Positions 1-8,376 of a DNA stretch of 64,000 nucleotides are shown piece by piece. Numbering within the stretch: position 1 is the stretch's first letter; every line of letters begins with the position of its first letter. The translations under genes and the position numbers were made by a program. The stretch covers positions 62,001-126,000 of the forward strand of contig JAISZG010000013.1 of assembly GCA_031269355.1 (NCBI GenBank), given 5' to 3'. The DNA is from Oscillospiraceae bacterium. GTDB taxonomy: Bacteria > Bacillota > Clostridia > Christensenellales > Aristaeellaceae. Under the pieces are notes generated by a model that was given only the letters and a program-made list of their open reading frames with translations, was not told the DNA's origin and did not search any database.

Positions 1-795
1 GGTATCACAGCCTGGCGTATAGTTTGCGGTCGCTTTGCGGAACGTCGCCGGAGCCAGGTAATCCGCTCCGCCCCGCGCAAGCATGGAAGCGTATCTCGCT
101 ACGTCGCGGACGTCGGAAAAAATTCCGGCGTTACCGGAAACACCTTTCAGAAAGCGCGCGTTTTCATCATGGACTATGCCGCGCCAAGCGACGCCGGACG
201 CCTGGTCGATCTCAGTCGGCGCGATGTCGGCCTTTGCGCCCCAATCCGTTTCCAGCGGATTGTATGTGGTGCGCACAAGCCCCAGCGGCTTAAACACCTT
301 GTCGCGGGCGAGCGCGTCCAAAGGCGCGCCATATATTATCTCAAGAATCTTTCCAAGCAATATATAACCCATGCAGCTGTAATTCGGCGTTCCGTCCGGA
401 ATATCTTCAAGAGGTCTTCGCAATATCGCGCCGACCGCGTCTTTGGGATCGTCCAATTCCAGATCCAGTCGGAACGTCGGCGTTAGTTTCGCAGTATGCG
501 TCATCAATTGAAATACGGTTATTTCGGATTTATCCTGCGGAACATTGTCGAAAAAACGCGCAAGCGGATCGTACAGCGTAAGCGCGCCCTCCTCAATAGC
601 GCGCAGCGCGATCATAGTCGCCCCGACAGGTTTTGTAAGCGACGCCAAATCAAACAGCGTATCATCCCTAGCGCCGCCTGCGGCACATACGAACAGTACC
701 CTCTCGCGAACACCCACGGCTGCCGCAGCCGAGGGAAACGTTCCGTCGAGCACAGCCTGATCCAGCATAGGTTTAATAAAGTCAAATTCTCCCAT
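1..795 (-). CDS. Beta-lactamase-family serine hydrolase (3' part outside window)
   Basis: The frame is open from the ATG at 795 to the window edge (265 codons), so the C-terminus is missing. It belongs to the penicillin-binding/class C beta-lactamase/EstB fold: the SxxK motif is SLTK (Ser52-Lys55), the second motif is YSC (residues 139-141), followed by GYILLGKILE. The stretch HDENARFLKG with GNAG shortly after is characteristic of EstB-type esterases and serine hydrolases rather than true beta-lactamases. No signal peptide is seen, so the product is probably cytoplasmic. There is no Shine-Dalgarno before the ATG; a sigma-A promoter ends just upstream, suggesting a leaderless message. It is divergent from a two-component pair. 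Family assignment is firm; substrate (ester, D-amino peptide or lactam) is unknown. Confidence 0.85.
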   Translation of the reverse strand, partial: MGEFDFIKPMLDQAVLDGTFPSAAAAVGVRERVLFVCAAGGARDDTLFDLASLTKPVGATMIALRAIEEGALTLYDPLARFFDNVPQDKSEITVFQLMTHTAKLTPTFRLDLELDDPKDAVGAILRRPLEDIPDGTPNYSCMGYILLGKILEIIYGAPLDALARDKVFKPLGLVRTTYNPLETDWGAKADIAPTEIDQASGVAWRGIVHDENARFLKGVSGNAGIFSDVRDVARYASMLARGGADYLAPATFRKATANYTPGCDT

Positions 796-801
796 GAGTT
801 T

Positions 802-830
802 AGTATACAACAACGCATGTGTATTTTCAA
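802..830 (-). promoter_or_regulatory. Sigma-A promoter giving a leaderless mRNA for the serine hydrolase
   Basis: On the minus strand TTGAAA (830-825) and TATACT (807-802) are separated by exactly 17 bases. The expected start site, seven bases past the -10, is the A of the ATG at 795, and no ribosome-binding site lies between. The promoter match is seen; leaderlessness is inferred from spacing. Confidence 0.6.
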
Positions 831-914
831 GCGCGGCGGCACACAACTTTAGCACTGCGCCGCGCGATTTCAATTCTGAAGAATTCTAAAAATGCAATAT
901 GCCGCGTTGAGATA

Positions 915-923
915 TGTTATAAT
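915..923 (+). promoter_or_regulatory. Extended -10 promoter of the response regulator
   Basis: TGTTATAAT is a perfect extended -10 element (TG-N-TATAAT). No good -35 is found 16-18 bases upstream, as is usual for extended -10 promoters. The predicted start site near 930 lies within two bases of the ATG at 932 and past the ATG at 926, so this message also looks leaderless. Confidence 0.5.
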
Positions 924-931
924 ATATGTAT

Positions 932-1633
932 ATGAATGAGCACGACAAGGCCACTTTGCTTATCGTGGACGACGATCCGGATATCCGGGAAGTGCTGCGG
1001 CTGCTGCTATCCGGCGAGGGGTATGCGATACGAGAGGCGGCGAGCGGCCTTGAGGCGCTTGGGCGGCTCGACGGCGCGGACGCGATCCTTCTTGATGTTA
1101 TGATGCCCGGCATGAGCGGGTTTGAGGCGTGCGGCGAGATACGCAAGCGAAGCAACGCGCCTATTTTGTTCCTCACCGCGCGCTCTCGGGAGGTGGATCG
1201 CGTGCTTGGCCTAAAGCTGGGCGGCGACGATTATTTATGCAAGCCGTTTTCGCCTTCGGAGCTAAGCGCGAGAGTGGCTGCGCTGCTGCGTCGATACCGG
1301 GTGTATCAGGGCAAAACGGAACGGCCGGGCACTCAAACTATCGAGCGCTGCGGGCTTATTATAAATATTGGTACGGGGGACGTCAGCCGCGGCGGCAAGC
1401 GCATACCCCTCACGGATTTGGAGCAGCGGCTGCTTCTTTATCTTGCGCGCCGTCCGGGAGAAACCATAGCGGCTGCGGAACTGTACGCCGCCGTGTGGCG
1501 CGAGCCTTATCTGCTCTCATCCGCAAGCACGATAATGGTTCATGTGCGAAATCTGCGGAAAAAGCTGGAGGCGGATCCAAAGCAGCCCGCGCTTATCAAA
1601 ACCGTTTGGGGGAAGGGATATCGTGTTGACTAG
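932..1633 (+). CDS. OmpR/PhoB-family response regulator
   Basis: Two-component response regulator of 233 residues. The N-terminal receiver domain has the acidic cluster DDD (residues 13-15), phospho-acceptor Asp55 in ILLDVMMPG, the conserved Thr in FLTA and Lys in LCKPF; the C-terminal winged helix (about 130-233) carries the usual LTDLEQRLL and the GYRVD end. It would be phosphorylated by the kinase immediately downstream, whose start overlaps this stop. I chose the ATG at 932, not the one at 926, because the -10 element ends at 923 and the message probably begins near 930. It resembles VanR-like regulators, but the regulon is unknown; the divergent serine hydrolase is a candidate target. 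Confidence 0.9.
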   Translation: MNEHDKATLLIVDDDPDIREVLRLLLSGEGYAIREAASGLEALGRLDGADAILLDVMMPGMSGFEACGEIRKRSNAPILFLTARSREVDRVLGLKLGGDDYLCKPFSPSELSARVAALLRRYRVYQGKTERPGTQTIERCGLIINIGTGDVSRGGKRIPLTDLEQRLLLYLARRPGETIAAAELYAAVWREPYLLSSASTIMVHVRNLRKKLEADPKQPALIKTVWGKGYRVD

Positions 1634-2924
1634 ACTGCGCCCCCGCACGCTCAGCCATTATTTGGCGGCGCTCGTTATCTGCGCATTTGTCGGCGTATGC
1701 GCGATTTTCTTTTTTGTAAAGCCGTTGGCGGATTCCGCGATATGCGATTTTTATGCCGCGCGTCCCACGCTGGCCGCACGGGAAGCTTCGTCGCTTATAG
1801 GCGACCTTCAGCGGGAGGTGCTGGAAAAGGGCTTATCATCCAAGGATGCAAACGCTATATCCGATTGGGTGCGCCGAAATCCGCTGCTTATATTATTAAT
1901 ATATAAAAACAATATTTTAATATATGATTCCACAACGCTCGCAAGCTCGATACTTCACACGCATATGAACGAGCACGTTCCTATAACGCATCAGGCGGTC
2001 AGGGTTTTACAGATGGCGGACGGCGCGGCGTCCGTATCGCTGAGCGTGTTTCCCGAACACGCCGCCATCGATAGGTTTGAAATCGCGCTGCTTGCCGTAT
2101 GCGCGCTGATATTCATAGGCGCCGTATTGATTGGTGTTCGCGGAAAGGTGCTCGCGCTGACGCGCCTTGAACAGGAAGTGCTCGCTATCGCCGGCGGGGA
2201 GCTGTCACTGCCTATAACGCGTTCCGGGACGGACGAAATAGCTATGCTCGCCGAATGCGTAGACGAAATGCGCAACGCGCTTAACGCGCGCGTGGCGCAG
2301 GAGGAAACGCGCCAGCGCGAACAGCGGGAACTTACCGTAACGCTGGCGCACGATTTGCGAACGCCCCTTACCGCGCTGACAGGATATCTTGCGGTAATCA
2401 GCCGCAGCGGCGGCCTTAATTCCGAATCTAGCGCGCTGCTGGACAAATGCGCGGCTAAAGCCGCTCAGGTAAAAACGATGTCAAATCTGATGTTCGCGTG
2501 CTTCACGCCCAACGCGCTGCCGCAGGAAGAACTGGCGGAAACGCCGATCGAATCCGTTTACGGCGAGATGGCGGAACGAATCGCGTCGCTTGAAAGAGTG
2601 GGCTTTATCTGCAGATGGGGCGATAAACCAGGAAGCGGAAGCGTCGCGGCGCAGCGTCTAGCGCTGATGAGGGTGCTGGATAACGTATTTTCAAATATCG
2701 AACGCTACGCGGAGCCGTCCGTTCCGCTGAGCGTATCGTCACAGGCGGAAAACGGACGTTTCCGCCTGATATTGCGAAGCGGTGCCCGACTGAAGCCCGG
2801 TAACCTGGGCAGCGGACTTGGCCATATAATATGTGAAAATCTGATGAGCAATATGGGCGGACTGTTTTTCGCGCGGGAAATCGAAAATGGATTCGTTTAT
2901 GAGCTTGATTGGATGCTGCATTAA
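1623..2924 (+). CDS. Sensor histidine kinase (VanS-like)
   Basis: Partner kinase of the preceding regulator, 433 residues. The start is a GTG at 1623, overlapping the regulator stop, with GGGAAGGG six bases upstream. Order: TM1 about 12-34, extracytoplasmic sensor about 35-150, TM2 about 152-171, HAMP, then the H-box LAHDLRTPLTALTGYL with phospho-accepting His243, an N-box (DNVFSNIERYA) and a G-box (GSGLGHIICENL). All catalytic boxes are intact. The sensor domain of about 115 residues has no recognisable fold, so the signal is unknown; the layout resembles cell-wall-stress kinases of the VanS group. Confidence 0.9.
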   Translation: MLTRLRPRTLSHYLAALVICAFVGVCAIFFFVKPLADSAICDFYAARPTLAAREASSLIGDLQREVLEKGLSSKDANAISDWVRRNPLLILLIYKNNILIYDSTTLASSILHTHMNEHVPITHQAVRVLQMADGAASVSLSVFPEHAAIDRFEIALLAVCALIFIGAVLIGVRGKVLALTRLEQEVLAIAGGELSLPITRSGTDEIAMLAECVDEMRNALNARVAQEETRQREQRELTVTLAHDLRTPLTALTGYLAVISRSGGLNSESSALLDKCAAKAAQVKTMSNLMFACFTPNALPQEELAETPIESVYGEMAERIASLERVGFICRWGDKPGSGSVAAQRLALMRVLDNVFSNIERYAEPSVPLSVSSQAENGRFRLILRSGARLKPGNLGSGLGHIICENLMSNMGGLFFAREIENGFVYELDWMLH

Positions 2925-2980
2925 TATTAAGCCCGCGCGTCAATCGCCGCGCAAACTACGATAATCAGATTTCGCGCGAG

Positions 2981-4108
2981 CTATTTGCCGCCCGAAGACC
3001 AGCTCACAATCGTTACTCCCGTATAATAATACGAAAGAATCTCTCGATAACTTGCCCCTTCTTCGGCCATTGCCTGCGCGCCCGCCTGGCTCATACCCAC
3101 GCCGTGGCCATAGCCGCGCTCTTTAATATCAACCGTATCCGGAGTAAACGCTATTATAAAATTTGTGCTGTATAGATTGAGCGTGCTGCGCAGCGCGCGC
3201 CCGTCTACCTGGGTATCGCCCAGTCGTATTGTCAAAACTCGATCGGATTCGCTCCGTTCGAGTATTTCAATCTGCTCCTCCAACGATTCCGCCCGCAGTC
3301 GAGCCTGCGGATACGCGGCGTTCACTCCGTCTGCAAACGCCTGACGAGTGAACGTTTGGCGGCTTTCGTATCGGGACGCGCCTTCCTCGCCCTTGCTTTC
3401 AACACCGCGCAGGTACGGAAGCGCCTGCGCGAACACAAGCTCCACATCCTCCGTTCTGCCGCCGGATACCGCGTGATACAGCACCAGTATCGGCTCTCCG
3501 TCGAACGTCAGTATCTCGCCGGATGTTTCAATAACGGCATTGTTTATTTTATTATAATATAATGAATAGCTTTCACCCCATTTGTTTTGCTGTTCGTTCT
3601 GATCGATATACGCTTGGCAGCACCCCGAATCCGTGCAAACATTCGCTTTGGAGTAACGCACGCAGCGTCCGGCGATAGCTCGGGTTCTTGCCGCCACAGC
3701 CTGCGCTTTGAGAGCCTGCGCATCGTAGGACGCAGGCATCTCTGCGGCTACTGCGCGCTGAACATATGTTTCCAGCGGCATATCGACGAGCGCCTGCGCC
3801 TTGGTATCATAAACGGATATCGTCTCGATCGAACGCTCGACCGGCTTATCGCCCGCAAAGCGAGGCATTCCGACACATATTATAATTAATATGATTGAAA
3901 ATATAAATCGACATAGCGCGATTTTACATATAGCGCGGGGCTGTGCGCCACACACACGCGGTTTTGGCGCGCGCCTCGCCGCAGAAACACGTGAGCCGCG
4001 CGCGCCCGAAACCGCGCTAACAGACGAAACCGCCCGGCGCGCTCGACCGCTCGTCCGCCGGGAATGCGGCCTGTGAATCCACCGTAACTTTCTTTTGCGC
4101 GAGCGCAT
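2981..4108 (-). CDS. spoIID: Stage II sporulation protein D (SpoIID)
   Basis: Peptidoglycan lytic transglycosylase that, in the known DMP complex with SpoIIM and SpoIIP, thins septal wall and drives engulfment. The 375-residue product starts at an ATG with GGGAGG seven bases upstream. Residues 1-58 are strongly basic (Arg/Ser/Ala-rich), one membrane helix follows at about 60-82, then the SpoIID domain: LETYVQRAVAAEMPASYDAQ near its start, LKAQAVAARTRA, and the signature GYGHGVGMSQAGAQ at about 332-345. The long basic cytoplasmic tail is unusual compared with Bacillus SpoIID, which starts directly with the membrane helix. It lies at the end of the minus-strand sugar-utilisation cluster, separated from it by a repeat, so it is probably transcribed independently. 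Confidence 0.85.
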   Translation of the reverse strand: MRSRKRKLRWIHRPHSRRTSGRARRAVSSVSAVSGARGSRVSAARRAPKPRVCGAQPRAICKIALCRFIFSIILIIICVGMPRFAGDKPVERSIETISVYDTKAQALVDMPLETYVQRAVAAEMPASYDAQALKAQAVAARTRAIAGRCVRYSKANVCTDSGCCQAYIDQNEQQNKWGESYSLYYNKINNAVIETSGEILTFDGEPILVLYHAVSGGRTEDVELVFAQALPYLRGVESKGEEGASRYESRQTFTRQAFADGVNAAYPQARLRAESLEEQIEILERSESDRVLTIRLGDTQVDGRALRSTLNLYSTNFIIAFTPDTVDIKERGYGHGVGMSQAGAQAMAEEGASYREILSYYYTGVTIVSWSSGGK

Positions 4109-4162
4109 CCGTTCACCCTCCCGTTCCCACCATAGGTATGCGGCGAACGGAAGGGATATTCA

Positions 4163-4220
4163 ATTAGCGCGGGGCTAGGGAAATAGCCCCTCCGCCCCGC
4201 GCTAGGCGGGTCGCAGCCCC
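4163..4220. repeat. GC-rich palindromic interspersed repeat, copy A
   Basis: The segment begins AGCGCGGGGC and contains its inverse GCCCCGCGCT. It is the most diverged of five related copies (4163, 6631, 8313, 11773, 40729) that share a GCGGGGC...GCCCC hairpin and, in three, CCCCGAACGAAGCG. It lies between the GH2 gene and spoIID. REP-like in size and placement; mechanism unknown. Confidence 0.5.
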
Positions 4221-4229
4221 ACACCCGCG

Positions 4230-6569
4230 CTACTCCGCAAGCAATGTAACTTCCGCGCTGCCCAGAGTGTCCTCCCATACGCGGACATGAACACTGCCGG
4301 GCATCTCCGGCGCGCCTATATAAATCAATAGCCTTCCGCCGAACGCGCGGCGATATGGCAGCGCATAAGGCTGCGTATCCTCCAGGTTCCCGTTTTCCAA
4401 TCCAAGAAGAACGCCGCCGGAAATTTCTATGTTGAGCGACTGTTCCGCGTTGGGAACGCGCATGCCTTTTGAATCGACGATCTCTGCGACGATGTGCGCG
4501 ATATCCTGCCCGTCCGCGCGCAAGCGGCCGGTATCGGATTGAAGGCGAATCCCGCAGGGCATTCCGACCGGGAACAATTGATCTGTCTGGCTGCCCGCGC
4601 GAACAGATATGCGCCCAAAACGGTACGGAACTTTCCATCGAAGCACTTCGTCCAGCGAGTCTTTTTTCGCGCGCACGCCCAGCGGTTCGTCGTCCAGAAA
4701 CAATTCAGCCGTTTCCGCGTTCGTAAGGCAGATCACCTCCGCCGACGCGCCTTCCGGGAACGACCATGAACGCATCCAGCCGTGATGATGCAGCGGCGTA
4801 TCAGCGCCGAACGAACGACGCGCGTATAGCTTCAGCACGGGAGTATCCGCCCACATGGCCGCGCGATGGTAGGCGATCGGCTTCTTGAACCCGGCGATAT
4901 CCAGCAAACCCGCGTGCGAGCCGTGGCTTGGCCAGCCGCGCGTTTCGCCCAAGAAATCTATGCCCGTCCACAGGAACTGTCCCGCAACGTATTCGTTGTC
5001 GGTCACCGCTTTCCACTGCTGCAATTCCTTGCCGTTTTCACTCCCGAGCAGAGGTCGGTCGGGAAACCGCGCGTGATCTTCCGCGTATAGGTTCTCCTTA
5101 TAGTTATATCCCGCCACGTCCAGCGCCGCTGCAAAACCGGTCAAATTTGAAAGCTCCGGATATGCAAGCGCCGCCGTTACCGGACGCGTATCGTCATATC
5201 GCTTTACTATGCCGCACAGCTTCCTGGCTATCACCTCCAGCCTGTCGGCGCATGGCCGGGTGGGGTCGTATATACGTTCATTCCTGGGCTTGTTCGCGTC
5301 GTTATTGCCCACCATTTCTTCAAAGAGCGGATGTACGTACGGGTCGTTGGGGTAGTCTATTTCATTACCGATGCTCCACAAAATAACGCTGGGATGATTT
5401 CTGTCGCGCAAAACCATCGCCGCCAAATCGCGTTCATGCCACTCCGGGAAATCGCGCGCGTAACCCTGATGCGAAGGCGGATAAACATTATGCCCAACGC
5501 GCCATTTGTTCTTGACGCCTTCCCATTCGTCGAACGCCTCGTCCATCACTAAAAAGCCCAGTTGATCGCATAAGTCGTAAAGCTCCGGCATGTGGGGATT
5601 GTGGCTTGTTCGTATCGCGTTGCACCCGAGTTCTTTCAACGACAGCAGCCGCCTTCGCCATACTGCGGGACGAACCGCCGCGCCCAAGCATCCCGCGTCA
5701 TGATGCACGCACACGCCCTTTATCTTCATGCTTACGCCATTTAGGAAGAACCCCTTACGCGCGTCGAATCGGAATGTGCGGACGCCGACTACAGTTCTTA
5801 CTTCATCAAGAACTGTTTCTTGATTTATTATTTCAGTATTAATTATTTGAGTAACGCAAGTATATAGCGACGGCGAATCCGGCGACCACAGCTGCGGGGA
5901 ACGCACGATCAAGGTTTGAGTGATATCCGGTTTATCCGCCGTCGATTCCGTTCGAGCAGCTTCCCGATTTTGGGCGTCAAATAAGATATGCCGCACCGTC
6001 GCGCCGTCGGCGTTTTCCAATCGCGTGTGAATGCGCAGCGAGGCTTCGTTTTCATCCGCGCTCAGCGTGGTTATGAATATTCCGTCCGGCGCGACGGACG
6101 CGGGATTGCGCGTTATAAGCGATACTTTGCGCGTGATGCCAGAACCGGTAAACCAGCGCGAATCCGCAAACTCACGATGATCCGCGCGCACGGTAATCAC
6201 GTTTGGAACATCGCCAAAGCATACGAACGGCGTCACGTCAAAACGCAACGGCGTATAACCATACGGCCTGCCGCCGAGCGTATATCCGTTAATCCATACC
6301 GTGCTGTGGTTGTATATTCCATCGAACAGCAGCTCGACTATTTTTCCGCGCAATGATTCCTCAAGCGAGAAAGTTAATCGATAATACCCAATACCGCCCG
6401 GCAGATAGCCTGTGCCGCTGGAATATTCCGTTGAAAACGGGTGTTCCACCGACCAGTCGTGCGGCAGCGCGACGGCTTGCCATTCGGAGTCGTCATAACC
6501 CTTCAGCCACGCGTGCTCCTGTTCTCCCAATGCAAAACGCCAGCCCCGGTTTAGTATCCTTGTTTCCAT
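4230..6569 (-). CDS. Glycoside hydrolase family 2 beta-galactosidase-type enzyme
   Basis: Retaining beta-glycosidase of 779 residues. N-terminal sugar-binding domain (about 10-160, with ALPHDWSVEHPFS and GGIGYYRLTF), immunoglobulin-like domain, then the TIM barrel from about 270. The acid/base is Glu403 in SIGNEIDYP and the nucleophile Glu511 in LLGSENG; both are present. Two further beta-domains of the kind seen in Bacteroides/Firmicutes GH2 enzymes complete the C-terminus. I chose the ATG at 6569, six bases after AGGGA, over the ATG at 6575, which leaves one base of spacing. No signal peptide, so it should act on imported oligosaccharides from the ABC importer encoded just upstream. Galactosidase versus glucuronidase or mannosidase activity cannot be decided here. 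Confidence 0.88.
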   Translation of the reverse strand: METRILNRGWRFALGEQEHAWLKGYDDSEWQAVALPHDWSVEHPFSTEYSSGTGYLPGGIGYYRLTFSLEESLRGKIVELLFDGIYNHSTVWINGYTLGGRPYGYTPLRFDVTPFVCFGDVPNVITVRADHREFADSRWFTGSGITRKVSLITRNPASVAPDGIFITTLSADENEASLRIHTRLENADGATVRHILFDAQNREAARTESTADKPDITQTLIVRSPQLWSPDSPSLYTCVTQIINTEIINQETVLDEVRTVVGVRTFRFDARKGFFLNGVSMKIKGVCVHHDAGCLGAAVRPAVWRRRLLSLKELGCNAIRTSHNPHMPELYDLCDQLGFLVMDEAFDEWEGVKNKWRVGHNVYPPSHQGYARDFPEWHERDLAAMVLRDRNHPSVILWSIGNEIDYPNDPYVHPLFEEMVGNNDANKPRNERIYDPTRPCADRLEVIARKLCGIVKRYDDTRPVTAALAYPELSNLTGFAAALDVAGYNYKENLYAEDHARFPDRPLLGSENGKELQQWKAVTDNEYVAGQFLWTGIDFLGETRGWPSHGSHAGLLDIAGFKKPIAYHRAAMWADTPVLKLYARRSFGADTPLHHHGWMRSWSFPEGASAEVICLTNAETAELFLDDEPLGVRAKKDSLDEVLRWKVPYRFGRISVRAGSQTDQLFPVGMPCGIRLQSDTGRLRADGQDIAHIVAEIVDSKGMRVPNAEQSLNIEISGGVLLGLENGNLEDTQPYALPYRRAFGGRLLIYIGAPEMPGSVHVRVWEDTLGSAEVTLLAE

Positions 6570-6588
6570 GAACATTCCCTTTCACGTA

Positions 6589-6618
6589 AAGGAAGCGATC
6601 GCGAACGACCGCTTCCTT
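6589..6618 (-). terminator. Hairpin between binding-protein and GH2 genes
   Basis: AAGGAAGCG (6589-6597) pairs with CGCTTCCTT (6610-6618). On the minus strand the run of T after the stem is short, so it may be a leaky terminator or a processing/stability hairpin that lowers GH2 expression relative to the binding protein. Confidence 0.4.
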
Positions 6619-6630
6619 ATCTGATTAGAC

Positions 6631-6676
6631 GAGGCCTCCGCCCCCGACGCTCCCCGAACGAAGCGGGGCTGCGCCG
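6631..6676. repeat. GC-rich palindromic interspersed repeat, copy B
   Basis: Contains CTCCCCGAACGAAGCGGGGC and TGCGCC, matching copies C and E across the CCCCGAACGAAGCG core. It lies between the binding protein and GH2 genes, next to the hairpin at 6589-6618. Confidence 0.55.
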
Positions 6677-6699
6677 CGCGTTCGCGTTATATGTTTATA

Positions 6700-8241
6700 T
6701 TATTTATATACTTCTGCAAGTTGGCGTTCGATCTCGGCAATGACCCGCTCATATCCCGCAGCCTTCAGCTGGGCGCGGAACTCCTCTACATACGCTTCGG
6801 GATCGGCTTGTTTGCCAAACGCGATCTGAGGCATGTAGGTGTTATATATGTTGGACAAATTATCCAACTCGCTGGAGATTGGGTCGATGTCGAACACGAT
6901 CTGGCCATACGGATACGGGTGGGCGACTTTGGCATACGCCTCAAACAGCGCGTCTCGCTGCGCTGCCGCCGCGTTCTCCTCGGGGCTAATCAACTGCAGA
7001 TCGTCGTTGCGCCCCCACCAGTAGTTGAACTCGCTTGAGTCGGTATCAGTATTATAACCTTCCGGGCGAGCGAACGTGCCGCCCTCGGCTACGATATACT
7101 GCACTCCTTCGATGCCATAGTTAAGCAGGCGATAAACTTCCGGGTCGTTGCGCATAAGGTCGTATACCATTAAAGCGCGCTCCGGGTTCTTCGAACGAGC
7201 CGCGATAGCCATAGCGCCGTGGGTGATGTTCAGCGAAATCAGGTTGCCCTGTTCCTCGCCGAACCAGAAGAAACCAAGATCCGAGCCAGGCTGCAGTTCG
7301 TCCATCTTGTACTTTTCCGATCCGTAATACGTCATGGTGTGGTGCTGATCCGCGCCGCTGATACCGGCCTCCAATTCCTTGCGCGTGTCTATGCTGGTGT
7401 TGTTCAGCACGTCTTCTTTCCAATAACCAGCCTCGCTCCACGCGCGCTGATTCTTGGCGTAATTCACGAACTCTTCCCCTTCAAGGAAATAGCGGGACAG
7501 CGTCGTGAAGTTCTCGAACGACTCGCCGAAGAACAAATCGACATGAAGGCCTTCGATGTAGATTTCGGGGGTATGCGAGGACATCCAACCGCCCGTTATC
7601 TGGCTAATGATAGACAGATCGGGCTTCGCGTCCCACGGAATAACATCCGGGTACGTATCTTTTATATACTGAAAGTACACGCCCATATCTTCCCAGCTGT
7701 GAACGCCGTCGGTCAACCCGGCTTCCGCAGCCCAGTCGCCGCGATACATGAAGCCATGGTTTGTCCACTGCGCGAAGTTATCTTCCGGGATTAGGTAGAT
7801 CTTGCCATTAAGCTTGCACAGGTCCCAGTGATCGGTCGGCACCTGCGCCCAGGTCAGCGGCGCGTATGTTTCAAGCAGTTCCGGCGTCAGCTCCATGAAG
7901 CCGCCGTTTTGGGCGTTAGGCCACGCGTCGAGCCAGTCTGTCGCAGTGCCTATCAGATCGAGGTTCCCGTCCTGAGAGGCGATCGTCAGGTTGTAGCGCG
8001 ATAGATAGTCCGTCCACTCGATCCACTGGACGTTCAGCTCCGCGTTGACCTTCTCGGTAAGCAGCGCGTTGAGCACCGGCAGCGTTTCCGTGATGGTTTT
8101 GTTGGTGGGGATGTCGCCGGTCACCATGTAGTTGATGACGACATGCTCGCTTGTGTCGATAGCCGGGGCTTCCGCCTGTACGGAGACAGCCGGGAGAACC
8201 AGCATGCACAGCGCCAGCATGAGGACGAGGGTTCTTTTCAT
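6700..8241 (-). CDS. ABC importer extracellular carbohydrate-binding protein (LplA/AlgQ-like)
   Basis: Substrate-binding protein of 513 residues for the importer formed by the two upstream permeases. The ATG at 8241 follows AAGGAGAG by seven bases. The signal peptide (MKRTLVLMLALCMLVLPAVS) ends in VQA before EAPA, a type I cleavage site; there is no lipobox cysteine, so the protein appears to be secreted rather than lipid-anchored, unusual for a monoderm binding protein. The long two-lobed body has Trp-rich loops (WWGRNDDLQL) typical of oligosaccharide binders. Co-transcription with the GH2 gene suggests a beta-linked oligosaccharide, but the ligand is not determinable. No ATPase gene lies nearby; such importers usually share an MsmX-type ATPase encoded elsewhere. 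Confidence 0.85.
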   Translation of the reverse strand: MKRTLVLMLALCMLVLPAVSVQAEAPAIDTSEHVVINYMVTGDIPTNKTITETLPVLNALLTEKVNAELNVQWIEWTDYLSRYNLTIASQDGNLDLIGTATDWLDAWPNAQNGGFMELTPELLETYAPLTWAQVPTDHWDLCKLNGKIYLIPEDNFAQWTNHGFMYRGDWAAEAGLTDGVHSWEDMGVYFQYIKDTYPDVIPWDAKPDLSIISQITGGWMSSHTPEIYIEGLHVDLFFGESFENFTTLSRYFLEGEEFVNYAKNQRAWSEAGYWKEDVLNNTSIDTRKELEAGISGADQHHTMTYYGSEKYKMDELQPGSDLGFFWFGEEQGNLISLNITHGAMAIAARSKNPERALMVYDLMRNDPEVYRLLNYGIEGVQYIVAEGGTFARPEGYNTDTDSSEFNYWWGRNDDLQLISPEENAAAAQRDALFEAYAKVAHPYPYGQIVFDIDPISSELDNLSNIYNTYMPQIAFGKQADPEAYVEEFRAQLKAAGYERVIAEIERQLAEVYK

Positions 8242-8312
8242 GCGCAATCTCTCCTTTATTATGAAATTTGGAATATCCGCGTTCACCGGCGTTTTGCCGG
8301 AAAACTACATAT

Positions 8313-8357
8313 AGTGCGGGGCTCTGCCCCGCCGCCCCGAACGAAGCGGGCTGCGCC
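8313..8357. repeat. GC-rich palindromic interspersed repeat, copy C
   Basis: Best-preserved copy: GCGGGGCTCTGCCCCGC forms a hairpin and is followed by CGCCCCGAACGAAGCGGGC and TGCGCC. It lies between the second permease gene and the binding-protein gene, where intercistronic hairpins often set differential expression. Confidence 0.6.
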
Positions 8358-8376
8358 TACGCCCGCTTGAATGCGC

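Noticed and set aside
612..842. 76-codon minus-strand frame at the left edge
   Set aside because: Out-of-frame shadow of the serine hydrolase gene, whose true frame has SxxK and YSC motifs.
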